Notes under the pieces: model-generated
What the model saw: the letters and a program-made list of their open reading frames with translations, nothing else
Databases searched by the model: none
What the model was told of the DNA's origin: nothing
Assembly (NCBI GenBank): GCA_035653615.1
Contig: DASRBN010000037.1
Location: forward strand, 1-39,735
Reading direction: 5' to 3'
Length of the DNA: 39,735 bases
Source of the DNA: Ktedonobacteraceae bacterium
GTDB lineage: Bacteria; Chloroflexota; Ktedonobacteria; Ktedonobacterales; Ktedonobacteraceae
Shown here: one piece after another, positions 15,464-23,669 of the stretch
How positions within the stretch are numbered: position 1 is the stretch's first letter
How the letters are laid out: each line of letters opens with the position of its first letter
Translations under genes and position numbers: made by a program

Positions 15464-16069
15464 CTACATCAATCTTTGCAACTCGTCCGGTGTATTCACG
15501 TTGATGAACGAGCGCAGTTCAGGATCAACCTGGCGCAACCGTTCTTCGGGAATGTACTGCACAGGCGCTACCTCAAGCAGCGAGCGCGGGTCGCGACGTC
15601 CCTGGCGCAAGCGCTCTTCAATAAACGGTAGGATGGAGCGCGGATATATCGCCAGCAACACCTGGGGCACATCATTCACCATCGGCACAAGCATGGCTCC
15701 GGTCAGGGGTAGCGAGAGCAGGTAGGAGAGCAGGGCCGGTTGCACAAACGGCATATCAACGGCGACCACCAGGGCACGTGACATCGTCGTGGCGCTCAAT
15801 CCACTATAGAGGCCCATCAGGGGGCCGAGATCAGGTTCCAGGTCAAAAACGAGGCGCGCGCCCGGCAAATTATAACCGGAAGCATCCGTGCCATGGCGAG
15901 CGACGATCAATACTTCGGGGCAAACGGTTGCGAGTGTAGAGGCAAGATATTCCACAAAAGTGATGGATTGACTCCCGGGATGTGGCAGCAGGGCCTTATT
16001 CTTGCCCATACGCCTGCTGTATCCGCCGGCCAGGATAATGCCACTGGAGATGATGTTTGATGAGTTCAT
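15464..16069 (-). CDS. mobA: Molybdenum cofactor guanylyltransferase
   Basis: This 201-residue protein has the MobA/MobA-like NTP-transferase fold. It begins with the nucleotide-binding signature GIILAGGYSRRMGKNKALL, followed by the VFDLEPDLGPLMGLYSGL and VAVDMPFVQPAL segments that hold the metal- and guanine-contacting residues. It attaches GMP to molybdopterin to form the bis-MGD-type cofactor. I start at MNSSNIISSG (16069). The frame continues to a GTG at 16108, but that would place the start inside a large inverted repeat. No other molybdenum-cofactor gene is nearby. It lies downstream of the small membrane protein gene on the same strand. Confidence 0.9.
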   Translation of the reverse strand: MNSSNIISSGIILAGGYSRRMGKNKALLPHPGSQSITFVEYLASTLATVCPEVLIVARHGTDASGYNLPGARLVFDLEPDLGPLMGLYSGLSATTMSRALVVAVDMPFVQPALLSYLLSLPLTGAMLVPMVNDVPQVLLAIYPRSILPFIEERLRQGRRDPRSLLEVAPVQYIPEERLRQVDPELRSFINVNTPDELQRLM

Positions 16070-16080
16070 GAACTTAAATT

Positions 16081-16144
16081 GGTATCGGATGCTCATACAT
16101 CCAGCCACCTGGTCAGATAGCTGGATGTATGAGCATTCGATACC
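16081..16144. repeat. 25-bp inverted repeat just upstream of mobA
   Basis: Arms 16081-16105 and 16120-16144 match with one mismatch and a 14-nt loop. The element fills the gap between the small membrane protein stop and the mobA start. It could end the upstream transcript or act in the mobA leader. Confidence 0.8.
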
Positions 16145-16153
16145 ACATAGATT

Positions 16154-16645
16154 CTACCGTGAGGTGGCGGCTTTACGCCGGTTTCCTTGCTTATTGCTCT
16201 TTGGCATGTACTGCTGCTGCTTCTGACGAGCCAGGTAACTTGCGCGTTCCTGCGGATATTTGCGCACAAGGTAGATTACCCATACGATGGCCCATATCAC
16301 TAAGGCCAGCAACCAGAGATAGCGCCAGACACGCCAGGCAAAGAAGTATTCGTAGAGGTAGGCGCGCGCGAAAATCAATGGATACCCAAGCAGGCAGATG
16401 ATAGCAAACCATCCCAGGTAACGATCAAACATGTACTTAAGCACCGGTTTGTTTCTCACAAAGCGCTTGCGGCCCTCGACCGAATAATAGAAGGCGATCA
16501 AAACGCCGAGGCTACAAAAGATAAGCCAGGGTATATAGAAGTGGAACGTCTCCGGTGGAACTGCCGGAACACCCGGAGAGGCCGCCACACAGTTTGTCGC
16601 TGTACACGGATCGGTGAACAGCCAGTTAATCAGATTGAAGTGCAT
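16154..16645 (-). CDS. Small integral membrane protein of unknown function
   Basis: This 163-residue protein has three hydrophobic segments near residues 37-55 (FYIPWLIFCSLGVLIAFYY), 76-95 and 105-126 (WRYLWLLALVIWAIVWVIYL), and a strongly basic C-terminal tail of about 35 residues. The N-terminal 35 residues contain two cysteines and several prolines and probably face outside. I do not recognise the family. It lies between the transmembrane pseudokinase gene and mobA on the same strand. The gap to the pseudokinase stop is about 100 bp, so co-transcription is possible. Confidence 0.7.
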   Translation of the reverse strand: MHFNLINWLFTDPCTATNCVAASPGVPAVPPETFHFYIPWLIFCSLGVLIAFYYSVEGRKRFVRNKPVLKYMFDRYLGWFAIICLLGYPLIFARAYLYEYFFAWRVWRYLWLLALVIWAIVWVIYLVRKYPQERASYLARQKQQQYMPKSNKQGNRRKAATSR

Positions 16646-16747
16646 AAATGATCTCGCCCCTTCATACTATCGAACACGACACGGAACCTGTATTAGCATT
16701 GAGGATAATGATAACACGGTTGCAGTGAAGAGTCTAGAGTTTTTGGT

Positions 16748-18985
16748 TTAATTTCCGGGAGCGAGTGGTAAGGTCGCCATCAACTGTCCCTGGGTATAAG
16801 CGGTAAGTACTCCTGCTTCTCCCGGCACGGGACTGATCAGTCCATCACCGTTGGCATCCACTCCATGATACACTGCATCGGCGAGAGCAACTATTTCGGA
16901 GACCCTCGATAGATCAGCAGGATTGGCCCGTAGTTGTAGAGTATCCTGTTTGATTGTGGTTACCCATCCCTTTGCGTTCGAGAGCGCAACTGCCAGCAAT
17001 GCCGCGTGCTGGCGCATAATGCTGGTTGCATCAGGCTGGCTGATGGCGAGAGTAGCATGTACTGTTGCTTTAGATAGATAGTCGCCTGAACCTGATAGCC
17101 CAAAGGTATCGCCTTCCTCTGTAATATCCTGTTGCGTGCATACTGAGGAAAGTGTCCGGTAATCAGGGCCTTTCGATCCCTCGATAATATCGAGTAAGCT
17201 CTGCGCCTCACATTGAATGGCAGAAGTATTATGGCTGTATGCAAAATTCTGTAAGACATCTGCCTGGATATTCAGCAGATGTGCTTGCAAGAGGCTCCCA
17301 ACCAGCACGCCGATTTGCTCAGGTGTAGTAGGAAATTTGACAAGTAGATGCTGAATATGCGCAAAAGCCTGGGGCGGAAATGAACCGGAAAGCTCAACAT
17401 TACCGGTGGGTAGCCTGGCTCCCTTGCGCTCCAGAGTAACTTCAAGTTTGTTTCCGCTCGCCAATAGATTGGTACTACCCCCACTATAGGATAATGAGTA
17501 GGTTTGCTGATGTAGTACGAGCGTTCCTAATATGATGACCTGTTCGCTCTGGTCATTGATGTACCACGCATCGTATTCGTACCCGGTGGGAGGAGCGCTC
17601 AAGCCATGAACAACGATACTGAGTGCATTGGAGTTCCCTGGAGTAATATGGCTTGCATCTAGAAACGTCACCTGCCCACTCACGGTTACAGCCCCTGCTC
17701 CTTTCTGCGTGAGCAACAGGATGCCTGTGATACTGCCGGCCACAAGCACCAGCAGGATGACGACAGAGACGATGACGATACGCTGCCTATTTCTACGCTG
17801 AAAGCGACGCATCAATGAGAGGCGGGGAGTATTAAAATCGTCAAGAGAGTCGGGGTCTGAATGGAAGGAACGTGCCTTGAAATGCGAGCCTGCAACGTCG
17901 CTCTCGCGGCTACGCTTCGCGTCAGCAGGCTCGTAAGGAAGTGCCTGAGAGAAGGGTTTTTGCAGAACGGGTTGCTGCGTTCCAGCCATGTGTTCGTCGC
18001 GTGTAAGGCTATTACTACTCTTCTCAATTTCGGCGGCCTGCACATCCGTCAGAGAGACTACGGATGCGTGTTGGCGCTGAAGCGAGTTGTCAGCTGTCTC
18101 GCTGGCGACAAACGGCACGCGGGTTCGATTATGCGGATCAACGATACGCTGGTAGGCATTGGCCAATGCTCCGGGTTGATGAAAGCGCTGTGCCGGGTCC
18201 TTGGCCAACGCACGTGCGACGATGCTGTAAAGACCGGAGGGTAGATCAGCGCGCCACCTGCTCAATGGAGGAACCGAGGCATAGAGATGCTGCTGGGCCA
18301 GTTCCTCAGGTGTGTTGCCGGCAAAGACAGGCGAACCGGCCAGCAAGTGATAGAGAACGGCTCCGAGAGCATAGACATCCGTATAGGAACTGATAGTTTT
18401 TCCCAGCAATTGCTCCGGCGCGCACACCTCACCGCGCCCGTGAAGAAGATGCCGCTGCGCATCTTGCCCGTTCAATTCAATAAGGTCCATGATGCCGAAG
18501 TTTGCTACGACGAGCTGGCCATCCAATCGAATGAAGATATTGTCGATGGTGAGATTTCCGTGCAACACATTGTGCTGGTGCGCATATTCGAGAGTAGCGG
18601 CTACCTGATCCAGGTAGCGACCGGCAGTATAGATATCCAGAGGGCCGCTCTTTGCCAGCCGGGCGCGTAATGAGCGCATAGGAATCTGTGGTGAAACAAG
18701 ATATGGCGTGCCACGTTCAACTCCATAGTCAACGATGGGAAGGATATAAGGATGCTGTAAAGCTGCGATCTCCCTGGCGCGGTAAAGAAAACGTTCCAGG
18801 TAGCCCTCGCGGTTTCTTGGTGAAAGACCGCCAGGTTCGGCGAGAATGCGGATGAGATAGGTTGCTTGCGCGTCACTGGTGCGGGCAAGAAAGACGAGCT
18901 CATAATTGTCTTGCTCGATGAGTTGTTCCAGACGGTACTTTCCCAGGTTTGTTCCAACTAACCTGTCGAATGCGAGATTATTCAC
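16748..18985 (-). CDS. Transmembrane Ser/Thr pseudokinase receptor
   Basis: This 745-residue protein has an N-terminal protein-kinase fold (about residues 15-285), a charged linker, one transmembrane helix (about 403-426) and a roughly 320-residue extracytoplasmic domain. The kinase scaffold is kept: APE at 189-191 and the alpha-F Asp in DVYALG at 203. All three catalytic signatures are altered: the ATP-binding Lys is Arg (R46 in YLIRIL), HRD is HGN (142-144), and DFG is NFG (162-164); the glycine loop is also lost. It is therefore probably a catalytically dead signalling scaffold. The outer domain starts with a segment resembling RskA-type anti-sigma domains (YEYDAWYIND) and ends with an EF-hand-like DANGDGLISP. 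I chose the GTG at 18985 because AGAAGGGGG precedes it; a TTG eight codons upstream is the alternative. Confidence 0.88.
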   Translation of the reverse strand: MNNLAFDRLVGTNLGKYRLEQLIEQDNYELVFLARTSDAQATYLIRILAEPGGLSPRNREGYLERFLYRAREIAALQHPYILPIVDYGVERGTPYLVSPQIPMRSLRARLAKSGPLDIYTAGRYLDQVAATLEYAHQHNVLHGNLTIDNIFIRLDGQLVVANFGIMDLIELNGQDAQRHLLHGRGEVCAPEQLLGKTISSYTDVYALGAVLYHLLAGSPVFAGNTPEELAQQHLYASVPPLSRWRADLPSGLYSIVARALAKDPAQRFHQPGALANAYQRIVDPHNRTRVPFVASETADNSLQRQHASVVSLTDVQAAEIEKSSNSLTRDEHMAGTQQPVLQKPFSQALPYEPADAKRSRESDVAGSHFKARSFHSDPDSLDDFNTPRLSLMRRFQRRNRQRIVIVSVVILLVLVAGSITGILLLTQKGAGAVTVSGQVTFLDASHITPGNSNALSIVVHGLSAPPTGYEYDAWYINDQSEQVIILGTLVLHQQTYSLSYSGGSTNLLASGNKLEVTLERKGARLPTGNVELSGSFPPQAFAHIQHLLVKFPTTPEQIGVLVGSLLQAHLLNIQADVLQNFAYSHNTSAIQCEAQSLLDIIEGSKGPDYRTLSSVCTQQDITEEGDTFGLSGSGDYLSKATVHATLAISQPDATSIMRQHAALLAVALSNAKGWVTTIKQDTLQLRANPADLSRVSEIVALADAVYHGVDANGDGLISPVPGEAGVLTAYTQGQLMATLPLAPGN

Positions 18986-19506
18986 TGTATCAGCCCCCTT
19001 CTTAAGCAATTACTCTCAGGTCATAGCGATCCTTCCCCTTCTCGACCTTGCTCGCACCCAACGCCCACATCCATGTAGCGTTTTTCTCTTTGCGTTACAA
19101 TATATTCCAGGTATAAAATGTAAAGCAGGCAAAAGCAGAATTCTAGTACGTACAATTCGTAATGTACCGACAAAATCATAGTGAATAGCGATAGATGAGT
19201 CAAGTGAATAGCAAATTTGGGTATTCTCTGATAAGAAGAGAAGCTCTGCTTTCACACCTGAAATTTAATAGAAAATAAAAATTCAGGAAACAAGTCATAT
19301 TGATAATAAGGAAAGGGAGAGAAATAACAGGCACGAGGTCAGATTCGCTCACTTCCAACCACTGCCTTCTTTGAAGCACAGCGATGTTATAATGAGGTTG
19401 GAGCGAGAACGACTATGCGGGTCTTACACGTGCAGGTATTTTTGCCTGGCGAGGACACCGCGACCTGCAAACTGCTATTTATTATTTATGATGAAGGAGA
19501 AATGAT
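18986..19506. other. Intergenic region between divergent genes
   Basis: No convincing reading frame is seen. The region is AT-richer than its neighbours and holds the promoters of the divergent pseudokinase and DUF1611 genes. A TATAAT at 19388-19393 is a good -10 for the rightward gene, but no clear -35 is visible at the right spacing. Confidence 0.5.
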
Positions 19507-20559
19507 ATGCGGCGAATAGTAATTCTGGCCGAGGGCTCGTTTGAATGGCACTATGGCAAGACGGCCACGGGCGTGATTCGTTATGGAAAAGATACGGTGG
19601 TGGCAGTAATTGATAGCACGAAAGCCGGGATGGATGTGGCACAGGCGTTGGGAGCATCATTTGGCGTGGGTATTCCTGTTGTGCGTGATATTAATGAGGC
19701 CCTGGGTTTGCAGCCGGATACGCTTTTGATCGGTATTGCGCCTATGGGCGGCGCGCTACCGGCAGCTTGGCGCTGGCAATTGCTGAAAGCTATTGATGCC
19801 GGACTGGATATCATTAGCGGGCTGCATTTCTTTCTTTCTGAAGACGAAGAACTGCGCGCCGCCGCCGAAAAGCGCGGCGTGACGATCTGGGATGTTCGCC
19901 GTCCACCGGCCACGAACCGTGTCGCTCAATTCACGCCGCATCGTCCCGGTAGCCATACTATTTTGCTGGTAGGCTCTGATTGCGCGGTAGGCAAGATGAC
20001 GGCGGCGCTGGAATTGGACCGTGAGGCGCAAAAACGTGGACTGAGCAGCGCTTTTGTGGCAACCGGGCAGACCGGCATTATGATCTCGGGCAATGGCCTG
20101 CCTGTAGACCGCATCATCAGTGACTTCGTGGCCGGTATGGTGGAACAGATGGTGCTGGATTTCTGTAGCGAGTATGACTGGGTCTTTGTCGAGGGACAGG
20201 GCGCGTTGAATCATCCGGGTTATTCACCTGTCACGCTCGGCCTTATTCATGGTTCGATGCCGGACGCGATGATCTTTTGTCACAAGGTTGGTGCGACTGC
20301 CATCGAGGGATACACCTATTGCCCGCTTCCTTCATTGAACCGCATGATCCAGATCAATGAAGACACCGTCAGCTGGGTACGCCCCGAACGGCCATGCAAA
20401 GTGGTGGGGCTTGCGCTGGTAACCCATGGCCTTTCTGAAGAGGCTGCGCTTGATGCTATCAAACAGGTCGAGGACGAGACAGGACTGCCGGCCACCGACG
20501 TATTTCGTTTCGGGACGGAAAAGCTAATGGACGCGCTCGTCAAGCATTTTGCTTCCTGA
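19507..20559 (+). CDS. DUF1611 / DgcN-family protein (putative D-glutamate N-acetyltransferase)
   Basis: This 350-residue protein matches the DUF1611 family. It has an N-terminal Rossmann-like part (about 1-145; RIVILAEG, SGLHFFLSED) and a C-terminal P-loop NTPase-like part starting with LLVGSDCAVGKMTAALEL (about 153-170), then FVEGQGALNHPGYSPVTLGL. Members characterised as DgcN acetylate D-glutamate. In other species DUF1611 genes sit next to an enolase-superfamily racemase/epimerase, which is absent here, so the substrate is uncertain. AAGGAGA lies eight bases upstream of the ATG. The gene converges on the next one with only 14 bp between stops. Confidence 0.87.
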   Translation: MRRIVILAEGSFEWHYGKTATGVIRYGKDTVVAVIDSTKAGMDVAQALGASFGVGIPVVRDINEALGLQPDTLLIGIAPMGGALPAAWRWQLLKAIDAGLDIISGLHFFLSEDEELRAAAEKRGVTIWDVRRPPATNRVAQFTPHRPGSHTILLVGSDCAVGKMTAALELDREAQKRGLSSAFVATGQTGIMISGNGLPVDRIISDFVAGMVEQMVLDFCSEYDWVFVEGQGALNHPGYSPVTLGLIHGSMPDAMIFCHKVGATAIEGYTYCPLPSLNRMIQINEDTVSWVRPERPCKVVGLALVTHGLSEEAALDAIKQVEDETGLPATDVFRFGTEKLMDALVKHFAS

Positions 20560-20573
20560 GATGATTTCTATGA

Positions 20574-21368
20574 TCAGGCTTTTACGACGCCCTCGAGGCG
20601 GATCACCTTGATGATCGATATGATGGCGCCAGCCAATAATACAATGCCCCAGATGATCGCAATGACGCCAACGATAATCGCGGAGATTGCGTCGGTGATG
20701 CTGACCAGAAAACCTGGAACAATGCCCAACAGAAAGGTGACCAGTACATTAGCAAGTAGAGAGGTCAGCACCAGCAGCACGAGGCCCTTGCTCTGGAGAA
20801 AGCGTTGTTGGGCTAAAAAGAGGCTGACGGCGAACCCGAACTTGAGCAACATGATGAGGCTCAACGCGATATCGGCGCCCGTCCGGTTAAAGAAGCCGTA
20901 AATGATGAGATAGATAATGGTGCCGAACGGGATAGCCAGTAGCAGCGATATCATCAGGATGAGCTGACCAACCGCGAGCAATACCAGTACGAGAGCAGTA
21001 ACGATCAACAGGAGCGAGAAAATAAGCGTGGCTATTCCCTGTACCCTTCCTTGCAGTCGTTCGGGGAGCAATAACGCGATGCCTATAAGTGCGACGGTGA
21101 AAAGCACAATGCTATCCACAAGGGCAAGGTAGGGGACGCCAAGCCCCGGTGGACGCCCCTGCTTGTTCAACTGGGTCAATATGTTCTGTTGATCGCTATT
21201 GAGGTGAGAGACGGCCGCACTGACCTGTGGAGGCAGTTGCTGGAAGTTACCGAGCGGAACCTGATTGCCGCGCAGCACGCCGGGAAGAGCTGTACCCGTT
21301 TCAATGAGTATAGCTAAAAAAATCAGGATGATGGCAAGTATCAGAAAAGGAGTACGCAGGCGTTCCAT
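20574..21368 (-). CDS. Polytopic membrane protein of unknown function
   Basis: This 264-residue protein has an N-terminal signal-anchor-like helix (about 7-25), an outside loop of about 55 residues rich in Gln/Asn/Pro, then five to six closely packed helices from about 80 to 255. It contains no charged catalytic motif that I recognise. It is divergent from the contractile injection system operon, with about 370 bp between, and could be regulated from the same region; a functional link is speculative. The stop lies 14 bp from that of the convergent DUF1611 gene. Confidence 0.7.
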   Translation of the reverse strand: MERLRTPFLILAIILIFLAILIETGTALPGVLRGNQVPLGNFQQLPPQVSAAVSHLNSDQQNILTQLNKQGRPPGLGVPYLALVDSIVLFTVALIGIALLLPERLQGRVQGIATLIFSLLLIVTALVLVLLAVGQLILMISLLLAIPFGTIIYLIIYGFFNRTGADIALSLIMLLKFGFAVSLFLAQQRFLQSKGLVLLVLTSLLANVLVTFLLGIVPGFLVSITDAISAIIVGVIAIIWGIVLLAGAIISIIKVIRLEGVVKA

Positions 21369-21529
21369 CTTCAGTGTGCCAGGGCTTTCCGGCAGCGTTC
21401 AAGCGGCAGGTAAAGGCACCGTCCCCTTTCTTGCTCTTTGATTGGCATTGGAACCTGTTACCTGATTATAACTGAAGAGCAGGGAAGCGGTCAAGTACAT
21501 GATATGTATAATCAAACTTGCTTGCGCCC

Positions 21530-21558
21530 TTGACAGCCGGACAATTCACAGGTAGAAT
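21530..21558 (+). promoter_or_regulatory. Consensus promoter of the contractile injection system operon
   Basis: A perfect -35 TTGACA (21530-21535), a 17-nt spacer, then TAGAAT (21553-21558). It is the only strong promoter seen ahead of the ten-gene overlapping run that begins at 21736. Confidence 0.75.
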
Positions 21559-21575
21559 AGTCTCAGCTAGACTAT
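21557..21575. promoter_or_regulatory. Palindromic operator candidate over the start site
   Basis: ATAGTCT (21557-21563) and AGACTAT (21569-21575) form a perfect 7-bp inverted repeat with a 5-nt centre. It begins in the -10 box and covers the expected transcription start, the classic position for a repressor. Confidence 0.5.
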
Positions 21576-21656
21576 ACTTGCGCGCGAACCTTCAGCCAGT
21601 ACATCAGAATAATAGTTCCCTACTAGACCGAATATACGGAAAGGAGATATTTGCTC

Positions 21657-21743
21657 GTGGGTACTGGCATATTTCATCCTTCCTCATCTAACAGCTACGA
21701 ATCAATCCCTGCAAAGACTCGGAAGCAGGCACATCGTGATTGA
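21657..21743 (+). CDS. Possible 28-residue leader peptide
   Basis: A GTG at 21657 lies ten bases after AAGGAG, the best ribosome binding site in the region. It opens a 28-codon frame (MGTGIFHPSSSNSYE...) ending at a TGA in 21741-21743. The frame overlaps the GTG start of the next gene (21736) by 8 nt, and that gene has only a weak binding site of its own, so translational coupling is plausible. The peptide is polar and has no recognised domain. It may be only a coupling device. Confidence 0.4.
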   Translation: MGTGIFHPSSSNSYESIPAKTRKQAHRD

Positions 21744-22422
21744 TTCAGCGGACAGGGACTTGCAGACATGGGTCAGGACGGTTGTTCCTGGTGTCGAGGT
21801 TTTCTTAGGCCCGCCTCAACACCTGGATGGCAAACAGGGAGTTAGCCTGTATCTGCTGGCGTTAAGCGATCCCCCGCCGGCGTGGATGAACCGCCAACCT
21901 GCCACGCGTGTTGCGCTGCGCTATCTGGTGACGACCTGGGCGGAAGATGAGATAGAGGCCCATCGTATACTGGGACAGCTCGTCGTGGCAGTGATGGAGA
22001 ATCGTCAATACGAGCTTGACCTTGCCGCGTTGCCGGCGGCACTGTGGACAGCTTTAGGTATAGCGCCCCGGCCCTCGTTTACGTTGTGCGCGCCCCTACA
22101 TATTGAGCCACCTGTGCCGGACACGAAGCTGGTCAAAGGGCCTTTAGTGATACGAGGCGCGCCGGTAACCAGCCTGCAAGGGGTTGTGCTGGGGCCTGGC
22201 AACATACCGATCGTTGGAGCGAGCGTGGAGATTCCCGCGCTTTCGCTAACTAATCATACTGATGCGAAAGGGCGATTCTACTTTTCGTCGGTACCAGGGG
22301 AGCCGCGCAGCATCCAATTGCTGGTAAAGGCAAGGGGACGCACGCAAAGCGTAACGGTAGAGCAACCTGCCTCAGACCGCGAGCCCCTGGCAATACGTTT
22401 CGACTCATTTGATACAAAGTGA
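21736..22422 (+). CDS. CIS cap/tube terminator, DUF4255 (Pvc16-like) with C-terminal carboxypeptidase-regulatory-like domain
   Basis: This 228-residue protein has an N-terminal DUF4255/Pvc16 domain (about 1-135), including the typical GVSLYLLALSDPPP and LRYLVTTWAEDEIEAHRILG segments. In contractile injection systems this domain caps the distal end of the tube and sheath. Residues about 146-210 form a small beta-sandwich of the carboxypeptidase-regulatory type (VVLGPGNIPIVGASVEI ... TDAKGRFYFSSVPG), probably exposed on the cap. The GTG start is assigned because no ATG or TTG precedes it in the frame; its binding site is weak and translation may depend on the overlapping leader frame. It is the first structural gene of the operon. 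Confidence 0.82.
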   Translation: MIDSADRDLQTWVRTVVPGVEVFLGPPQHLDGKQGVSLYLLALSDPPPAWMNRQPATRVALRYLVTTWAEDEIEAHRILGQLVVAVMENRQYELDLAALPAALWTALGIAPRPSFTLCAPLHIEPPVPDTKLVKGPLVIRGAPVTSLQGVVLGPGNIPIVGASVEIPALSLTNHTDAKGRFYFSSVPGEPRSIQLLVKARGRTQSVTVEQPASDREPLAIRFDSFDTK

Positions 22423-22430
22423 GGAACAGC

Positions 22431-23669
22431 ATGGTCATCTACATTGCACCCGATATCTACATTGAGGAAGTAGCTGGAGGTGCCAGGCCGATTCAGGCTG
22501 TTGGCACAAGCACGGCAGGATTCGTGGGCGAAGCTCCAGATCCCAATGCGCGCGTGAACGAAGCGGTTGCCATCAACAACTGGTCGCAGTTCACGCGTAT
22601 TTTTGTGCCCGAGGGTAGTAGCAGTACGGCGCTCTCACACGCTGTATATGGTTTCTTCCTGAACGGGGGCAGTCGTTGTTTCGTGGTGAATGTGGGCAAG
22701 GGCGGAGCGATTGCCTCGGGAGGACGCACGCGCGTCGGGTTGGATGTGCTGGAGCAGGTCGATGAGGTCGCCATTGTAGCGGCGCCAGGATATACGGATG
22801 CCGCCTCGTATGACGCCGTCGTCGCGCATTGCGAAAAACTCAAAGACCGGGTGGGGATACTGGATGCGCCGGGAGAAGTAGAAGATATTACCCTTTTGAC
22901 GCAGGTTGCAACAGCGAAGGCAAGTGGTGAAGGAGGTGGTTCAGGGAAGTCCGGTGGCACAAAGGAGCTGCAGGGTGGCGAGGCGGGCCGGGGTTTGCGG
23001 GCGCGCCAGTCCGACGGTGGCTATGCCGCGTATTACTTCCCCTGGATTACCGTGCGCGACCCGCTCTCGCCAAACACGCTGGTAAACGTGCCGCCTTCCG
23101 GCCATCTTGCCGGCATCTGGGCAAGAACGGATGCCACGCGGGGAGTGCATAAGGCGCCGGCCAACGAGGCCGTGCGAGGCGCGCTCAACCTCACTTATTT
23201 ACTGACGCGCGAAGAACAGGGCATTCTGAATCAGAACGGCGTCAACTGCATCCGCTCATTTGCCCGCGAGGGGATTCGCGTCTGGGGAGCGCGTACCATC
23301 GCTGATGGCAGCAGCGAATGGCGCTATCTGAATGTGCGGCGGCTGTTCAACATGATCGAGGAATCAATTGCCACCAGTACTCGCTGGATCGTCTTTGAGC
23401 CAAACGACAGGACATTGTGGAAATCGATCCGCCGCGATATCGCTGCTTTCCTGACACGCCTCTGGCGCGATGGCGCATTGATGGGCCGCACACCGCAGGA
23501 AGCTTTCTTTGTCAAGTGTGATGAAGAAACCAATCCCTCGGATGTCATCGACGCGGGTATAGTGGTAACGCTGATCGGCATTGCCCCGGTTAAACCGGCG
23601 GAGTTCATTGTTTTCCGCATTAGCCAGTATGCTGGTGGTATTGAAACCGAAACGATAGGAGGCTTCTAA
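22431..23669 (+). CDS. CIS contractile sheath protein
   Basis: This 412-residue protein is the phage tail sheath homologue. Diagnostic segments include the N-terminal IAPDIYIEEV and TSTAGFVGEA, then VHKAPANEAVRG, INCIRSF-like NCIRSFAREGIRVWGARTI, WRYLNVRRLF and RWIVFEPND in the C-terminal half. The sheath polymerises around the tube and contracts to drive it through a target membrane. Compared with other sheaths it is short and has a glycine-rich stretch near residues 165-195, where larger sheaths carry outer domains. GAGGA five bases before the ATG is the binding site. An upstream in-frame GTG at 22419 overlaps the previous stop and is less likely. This is the only sheath gene in the cluster. 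Confidence 0.95.
   Translation: MVIYIAPDIYIEEVAGGARPIQAVGTSTAGFVGEAPDPNARVNEAVAINNWSQFTRIFVPEGSSSTALSHAVYGFFLNGGSRCFVVNVGKGGAIASGGRTRVGLDVLEQVDEVAIVAAPGYTDAASYDAVVAHCEKLKDRVGILDAPGEVEDITLLTQVATAKASGEGGGSGKSGGTKELQGGEAGRGLRARQSDGGYAAYYFPWITVRDPLSPNTLVNVPPSGHLAGIWARTDATRGVHKAPANEAVRGALNLTYLLTREEQGILNQNGVNCIRSFAREGIRVWGARTIADGSSEWRYLNVRRLFNMIEESIATSTRWIVFEPNDRTLWKSIRRDIAAFLTRLWRDGALMGRTPQEAFFVKCDEETNPSDVIDAGIVVTLIGIAPVKPAEFIVFRISQYAGGIETETIGGF

Larger units (their letters stand above)
21369..21656. other. Regulatory region upstream of the injection system operon
   Basis: No gene is seen. The region contains the promoter at 21530-21558, the palindrome at 21557-21575 and a strong ribosome binding site (AAGGAG, 21641-21646) leading into a 28-codon leader frame. 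Confidence 0.6.

Noticed and set aside
19085-19120. Promoter-like TTGCGT-16-TATAAA on the plus strand
   Set aside because: No gene begins within 380 bp downstream, and the nearer TATAAT at 19388 is a better candidate for the DUF1611 gene. The region is AT-rich enough to give such matches by chance.
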